A stretch of DNA of 64,000 nt from contig JASJOG010000064.1 in NCBI GenBank assembly GCA_030142905.1, forward strand, positions 248,001 through 312,000. Reading direction: 5' to 3'. The position numbers and the translations under genes are program-made. This document shows, one piece after another, positions 59,997 through 64,000 of the stretch (position 1 is the stretch's first letter; the number at the start of each line of letters is the position of its first letter). The notes beneath the pieces were generated by a model. It saw only the letters and a list, made by a program, of their open reading frames with translations. It did no database searches and had not been told where the DNA came from. This stretch comes from Heliopora coerulea. Its lineage: Eukaryota; Cnidaria; Anthozoa; Scleralcyonacea; Helioporidae.

Positions 59997-60148
59997 CCAA
60001 AATTACCTCGTTAACGTGATTAATTTCTTGATATGTTGTAAGTGGAAAGCCAATCTGTACAAGTCCTTACTTAGCATATAGAAATTCTTTCCGGAGCGTT
60101 TGAACGAGGTCTGTGTATTTAATATATTTGACAAGCAAGGAAGAACAT

Positions 60149-60303
60149 GACAATTTTAAGAAGTATAAGAGGAAGACAACTCCGAACATTAGCATCTTGC
60201 AAACCCAAGATATGAGTTAATTGACGTTTTCTCGTCTTGTTTATTAACTCGTGTCTTGGGTTTGCAAGATGCTAATGTTTGGAGTTGTCTTCTCATACTT
60301 CTT
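60149..60303 (-). mobile_element. GTCGGCTGGT foldback retroposon, copy F (inverted dimer)
   Basis: Near-identical 12-bp flanks AAGGAAGAACAT (60137-60148) and AAGGAACAACAT (60304-60315). A shortened reversed tail GACAATTTTAAG starts the left side. Arms CATCTTGCAAACCCAAGATA and GTGTCTTGGGTTTGCAAGAT, with outer GACAACTCCGAACATTAG / CTAATGTTTGGAGTTGTC, pair around a loop containing CGTCTTGTTT. The loop motif is shared with copies A, B and C. Confidence 0.75.
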
Positions 60304-60644
60304 AAGGAACAACATAATTACCATACATGAATCGTTTGAAAGATTGTAATGATAACATGGTGCTTCAAAATGACGTGCACGATCTAAACCTTCCCCCTAT
60401 TTCTTCGCAAAATGATACGTGTATTTACTTTACAAACACAACATCCGACTGCTTTCACTTCAAACGTACGATGACAAACAGTAAAACCTGGCCTAAGAAC
60501 GCGCTAGCTGGCGCTTGGGTGGCTAATGTCAAAATCCTTTCCTTGTTGACAAAGTAATTCTAACTATTGTGCAAACTGCAAGTTCTTATGACATACATGA
60601 ATTTCCTCAAAATCCTTCCATTGGCTGCAAATGATCGCAAGTAT

Positions 60645-60806
60645 TCAATATATAATGGGATAGTAAGAGTAGGTCGTCAATGTCGGACGGCTTTGAATGC
60701 TGCTGTTGTCCTCCGGTGTTTTTATGACATATATCGCGCTCGCAACGACAATGCCGAGAATCACGACCATTGTAACTACGCCAACAACAATTCCCGCTAG
60801 GACCAT
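60645..60806 (-). CDS. Short membrane-span ORF, TM tail 1 (small gene or last exon)
   Basis: 53 codons from ATG 60806 to TGA 60645. Residues 1-28 form one strong hydrophobic span (AGIVVGVVTMVVILGIVVAS), followed by a polar tail ending LTTYSYYPIIY. An in-frame stop lies nine codons upstream, so either the ATG is the start or a splice acceptor lies between (ACTACACAG just before is a candidate). It resembles the frame at 63296-63469: VTMV in the span, IY at its end, LT-x-Y and YP in the tail. Function unknown; it could be the cytoplasmic end of a type I receptor. Confidence 0.4.
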   Translation of the reverse strand: MVLAGIVVGVVTMVVILGIVVASAIYVIKTPEDNSSIQSRPTLTTYSYYPIIY

Positions 60807-62564
60807 TTTGATCTTTGCTGTGTAGTTTTCTCAGTTGACAAAGCGTGGCTCTCTAGTGCCTGTGTTATTTCAGCTGCGTTGTACTCTTCAAGTAGAAATG
60901 AAAGCCGAGGGTTCCTTTGGGTATTGAACAATTGAATTAATCATCAGCTGCTTAAAATTCTGGCAGTCTTCTATGTTTATTATCAAATGCAGCACGTGCA
61001 GTTAAGCATGACTTAATGATATCTGGATAGATAAAGGAAACATATCAGTTCCATGGTTTGTAGAGAATAGAAAATATTACATGAAATAGCGACGTCGAAG
61101 AAGTTTAAGCGATACATGTTTTTCATAGTTCACCATCTCCATCTAAAAGACAAAGGCAAAATGAACGGGAAAGTCAATGACAGCGTGTCCAGTCAAAATA
61201 AAGTTACACTGGACGATTCTTCACGATAATTTGTTACGCAGTGTGTCTCAGCCACACGAATTTCGTTAAAAATCGCTGACAAATCAGTACATAAACGATC
61301 TTCACGCTTGCGAAAGCCGTGTCTAGCTCCGGGCGAGGCTTCATAAATCGCCCCTTTATTCTCTTGAATATTAAATTACCGTGATGTTTTGTCTGCAGCT
61401 GGCCTTGAGTGGCAGCAAAAAAGCCAAAGAAATCTCTCCACTGACAAGAATTTACGTTAGACGGTAACTTTTGCTTTGTATGTACACTCTTGATAACCTT
61501 GGTTTGGTCATAAAATCAAACAGACGAAGCATTCTGGACATCTAATGGACATTCGATTGGACCGCGTATGTTTTACAAGCTAAACGGTTTATTGGCTTTG
61601 TACTGCGCACGTGTTTTGCGCATAACAAACCTCTTCTGTTGATGGAAAATTATGAAATCTTAGCGTACTAGTGATCTGATCTTCAAGAGTATTAAAGAGA
61701 CGAATTTAATGCGACAGAGCCGAGAACATGTTTCAACAGGCAGTGCTTCATCTTGATGGCGTTATGGTATACGAGCCTAGGTCAACAAAACGTAAAAAGG
61801 ATAACACAAGTCGCTTGTTTATATGGTCTGTTTGTCTGTGACAATGTCGGTGTACAATGGCTAACCTGGGGCGCATTTAGATTTTGGAACTTTGGAAAGT
61901 GAGCGAGTCTTGGCTTAGAAATTCATTGGTGAAAACTGTGTCACTGAACGCTTTCTTAGTGAAATTCTCATTGAAGGCATTGCGGGCTTGGGGGTTACAG
62001 CATTCCCGTCGGGTAGCTTACCCTCTCTCCGTGAAAAACTAATTATTCCTCGGAAAACAACCTGGCTTCAGCTGTTGTGTGAGGAAAGACTTTGTCACAT
62101 CTATAGCTTAATATCTGAAATCGCTCCCCAACGCTTGTACAATTTCAAAATTTTTTCTACAGTTCCCCTCTTGTTGTGTATCAAGCTAAGCGTGGGATAT
62201 TTCGTCTGACCTCGATTCATTGGCTCAGACTACAAAGACTATGACAATCTGCGCCATCGACGTGTATCGCAGTTTTGCGGAGGTGATTAAGGGGATCGAA
62301 TGTCTGTCGGGTTTTTTTCTTTCCTTTTTGTATTCTCTTTGTTTAATGTTGTAGACCGTGATACAGTCAGTATAACCTTCCTTTTTCGCTACGCATGACG
62401 ATGTAACTGTATATCACTAGGAATGGACCACAGTTAGCTGCAGAATCAATGCAAGCAACAAACCATACAAAACCATATAAAAAAGCATTAATAAAAACTT
62501 TCCTAACTCATCGTGGTGCTTAGTTTGGTTTGGTCGTTGACATATGTACAATAATCGTTCTTTG
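60807..62564. other. Intergenic or intronic DNA, nothing firm
   Basis: A stretch 61399-61463 is bounded by GTCTGCAG and GTAACT and is open (+), but its phase does not fit the last KLHDC donor. The + frame ending at 62209 (after GGGGTTACAG at 62000) contains LCEERLCHIYSLIS; it was considered as a KLHDC terminus but not accepted. Confidence 0.35.
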
Positions 62565-62695
62565 ACGATCGATGAACGTTCCGGTCAAGCTGTAACCTCA
62601 GAAAAACGATTTCTGAACCCCAGATGGGGATCGAACCAGCAACCTTCTGATGACCAGTGAGACGCTCTAACCATCGAGCTATGGAGTCTCGGTAG
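62565..62695 (-). mobile_element. tRNA-derived SINE, family II, right-end copy
   Basis: On - the head reads ATAGCTCGATGGTTAGAGCG, CACTGGTCATCAGAAGG and GGTTCGATCCCC, followed by TCAGAAATCGTTTTTCTGA and the body. The D-arm GCTC/GAGC pairs and the T-arm is tRNA-like. The loop would present GGU. Shared body sequence shows it is a SINE, not a tRNA gene. Confidence 0.7.
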
Positions 62696-62699
62696 TATT

Positions 62700-63295
62700 C
62701 AAATAATTTGTGTCCTCTTATGTGTTTTGTGAGATTATGAAATAACCAAGGTTAATCGCACACCCAACCCCCCCGGGTTTCATTCATGAGCAAGGAACGT
62801 TCTTTATTTGCAAGCAGTCAACCACCTTCTTTAAGTTGAGCATTAGCTCAACTATAAGTTCATGAAGACGGCAAAGCTGCAGCAAACAGAAACTAATGCA
62901 TATTTAATTTTTTCTGTTGTGAGACGTTTAGAATAGTAATGAAAAGCTCTTAAGAAGACAGACACATATCAATTGTTTGTTACAGAGGTCCATACAAGCG
63001 ACAGCAAATGCTAACCTGAAGCAGTCTTACATTTCAGGGTTTTAGAAGATGCCCGGAATGATACACGTAAAACAAGTTGTTTTAAACAACGAATACATCA
63101 TCAATATATCATCTTAATGTTACATTCCATTTACTTCTTCACATGTCTTTATTGAAGTACACGTTTGAAGTATTCCAGAAATCTGTCTTGAGCATTACTG
63201 GTCTTCTACGAATAAGCGTCGTACCACTGAATGAGCAATGACCATTTCTAAAAAGTGTTCTTCTAAATGTTAATCACTGCGTCGTTGTTCAGACT
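62700..63295. other. Nothing recognised
   Basis: No repeat, RNA or coding feature could be assigned. It may hold the 3' UTR of the small membrane ORF on -. Confidence 0.4.
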
Positions 63296-63469
63296 TCAGT
63301 ATAATTTTTGATAGCCAGGGTATGCCGTTAAAGATGACAGTGACTTGAAGCTTTTACGTTCTCTCTTCCTCTCGAGTTTTTTCTTCCAGTAAATGTTCCC
63401 AGCTAACGCACTAACCAGCCCTACCATTGTTACCGCTGCAACTATCATCACGACGGCCATGCTAATCAT
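63296..63469 (-). CDS. Short membrane-span ORF, TM tail 2 (small gene or last exon)
   Basis: 57 codons from ATG 63469 to TGA 63296. A hydrophobic span (MAVVMIVAAVTMVGLVSALA) is followed by a highly basic stop-transfer stretch (WKKKLERKRERK) and a tail ending SLTAYPGYQKLY. The frame stays open about 26 codons further upstream (DIEVKTYRKDSRKVRELRIS) until a TAA, so it may be a last exon whose gene continues beyond the window. The basic residues after the span predict a cytoplasmic tail with tyrosines. It is likely a paralogue of the frame at 60645-60806. Confidence 0.45.
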   Translation of the reverse strand: MISMAVVMIVAAVTMVGLVSALAGNIYWKKKLERKRERKSFKSLSSLTAYPGYQKLY

Positions 63470-63624
63470 TGACTGAGATATTGAAATACGTAGTTCTCTA
63501 ACTTTCCGCGAGTCTTTTCGATAAGTCTTGACTTCAATATCTTATCAACCTGACATGTGACGACTCTAATGCACTTTCAGTGCACTTAATCAACAATTCA
63601 GCCACGCATGGTTTGGTCATTTAA

Positions 63625-64000
63625 GGGGCTGTTTATATGGGAGGCGAGCCAGCCCGGTAAGCGGGGAAGCCCAGTAAGTGAGATGGTATTTGCCTCGCCT
63701 TTATATGGTCAATTTGATCCCGGCGGCTGGGATTATTTGCGTTCAAATTTGGCGCTAAATTAATGAAACAACCGTAGCACACGCGCATTCCCAAAAAAAT
63801 CGTCCTGGTAAGCGGGCCAACCCGGCTAGTGAGTGTTTATATGGGAAATTTTCATCCCGCCTACCGAGATCTCGCCACTTCACAAGTGAGATCTCGCTTA
63901 TTGGGATGGCCCGTTTGACCATATAAACGGAATGAAATTCAAAAATTTACAACAAAATGGTAATGAGGCGAGATTTCACTTAACGGGCTATCCCTCTTTC
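63625..64000. mobile_element. MITE-like repeat, cut by the window end
   Basis: GGGGCTGTTTATATGGGAGG at the left and repeated CATATAAAC / GTTTATATGG boxes, with CGAGATCTCGCC and GTGAGATCTCGC in both orientations, continue to the last base. It resembles the TTTATATGG- or TTTACACG-bounded MITEs elsewhere in the window (27783-27970). Confidence 0.5.

Noticed and set aside
61399..61463. Candidate internal exon (+) between GTCTGCAG and GTAACT
   Set aside because: An incoming phase 2 from the last KLHDC donor gives an immediate stop, and the peptide has no kelch features.
62001..62209. Candidate terminal KLHDC exon after GGGGTTACAG
   Set aside because: Similarity to the family C-terminus is only loose, the tail turns hydrophobic, and no intermediate exon links it to exon 56806-56872.

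Overview
The window reads as nuclear DNA of an animal, most likely a cnidarian (anthozoan or coral type). The genes have many short exons with GT-AG introns, the base composition is AT-rich, coding density is low, and MITEs, tRNA-derived SINEs, foldback elements and a Penelope-like element are abundant. The cnidarian placement is an inference from repeat types and gene structure, not a database result.

Three protein-coding genes can be assembled by splicing. (1) On + at about 0.9-8.85 kb lies the 3' part of a pleckstrin-homology (PH) gene, most like the C-terminal PH domain of TAPP proteins (PLEKHA1/2). (2) On -, 47916 down to 22357, lies a complete kinesin-5 gene (KIF11/Eg5). It has 26 coding exons that join in frame to 1050 residues: motor, stalk, BimC box and tail, including a 21-nt microexon. 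(3) On +, from 48225 to at least 56872, lies a kelch-repeat gene of the KLHDC1/2 type, ten exons seen, with the C-terminus not found. KIF11 and the KLHDC gene diverge from a 308-bp interval that carries three CCAAT boxes. At the right end two short minus-strand open frames (60645-60806 and 63296-63469) each encode one membrane span and a tyrosine-containing tail. They resemble each other and may be last exons or small genes of a local family.

The rest is repeat-rich. 0.2-9 kb: terminal-inverted-repeat elements (a hAT-like one with exact 8-bp target duplication, TTAA-flanked piggyBac-like ones) and a 23-bp minisatellite inside the PH gene. 12-17.5 kb: a 168-bp satellite array of about 21 copies, with higher-order structure, embedded in an older ~160-bp tandem array. 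18-20.6 kb: foldback elements with hammerhead-like motifs and a large GT microsatellite. 22-48 kb: the KIF11 introns hold SINEs, foldbacks, a 59-bp minisatellite and a broken Penelope-like retroelement (RT YVDD plus GIY-YIG). 52-58 kb: KLHDC introns with MITEs, then a composite TIR element holding a pogo/Tigger-like MITE and a 21-bp-repeat open frame.

The best candidate for an undescribed system is a dispersed family of short elements (copies at 12200, 12903, 18180, 25108, 40666, 60149). They end in a shared tail, AAGTTGTCGGCTGGT, and are mostly arranged as head-to-head inverted copies; four copies are flanked by 8-13 bp direct repeats. A palindrome at 59819 has the same build, a 14-bp duplication and a different tail. 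The layout suggests short retroposons that insert through a snap-back or twin-priming event.
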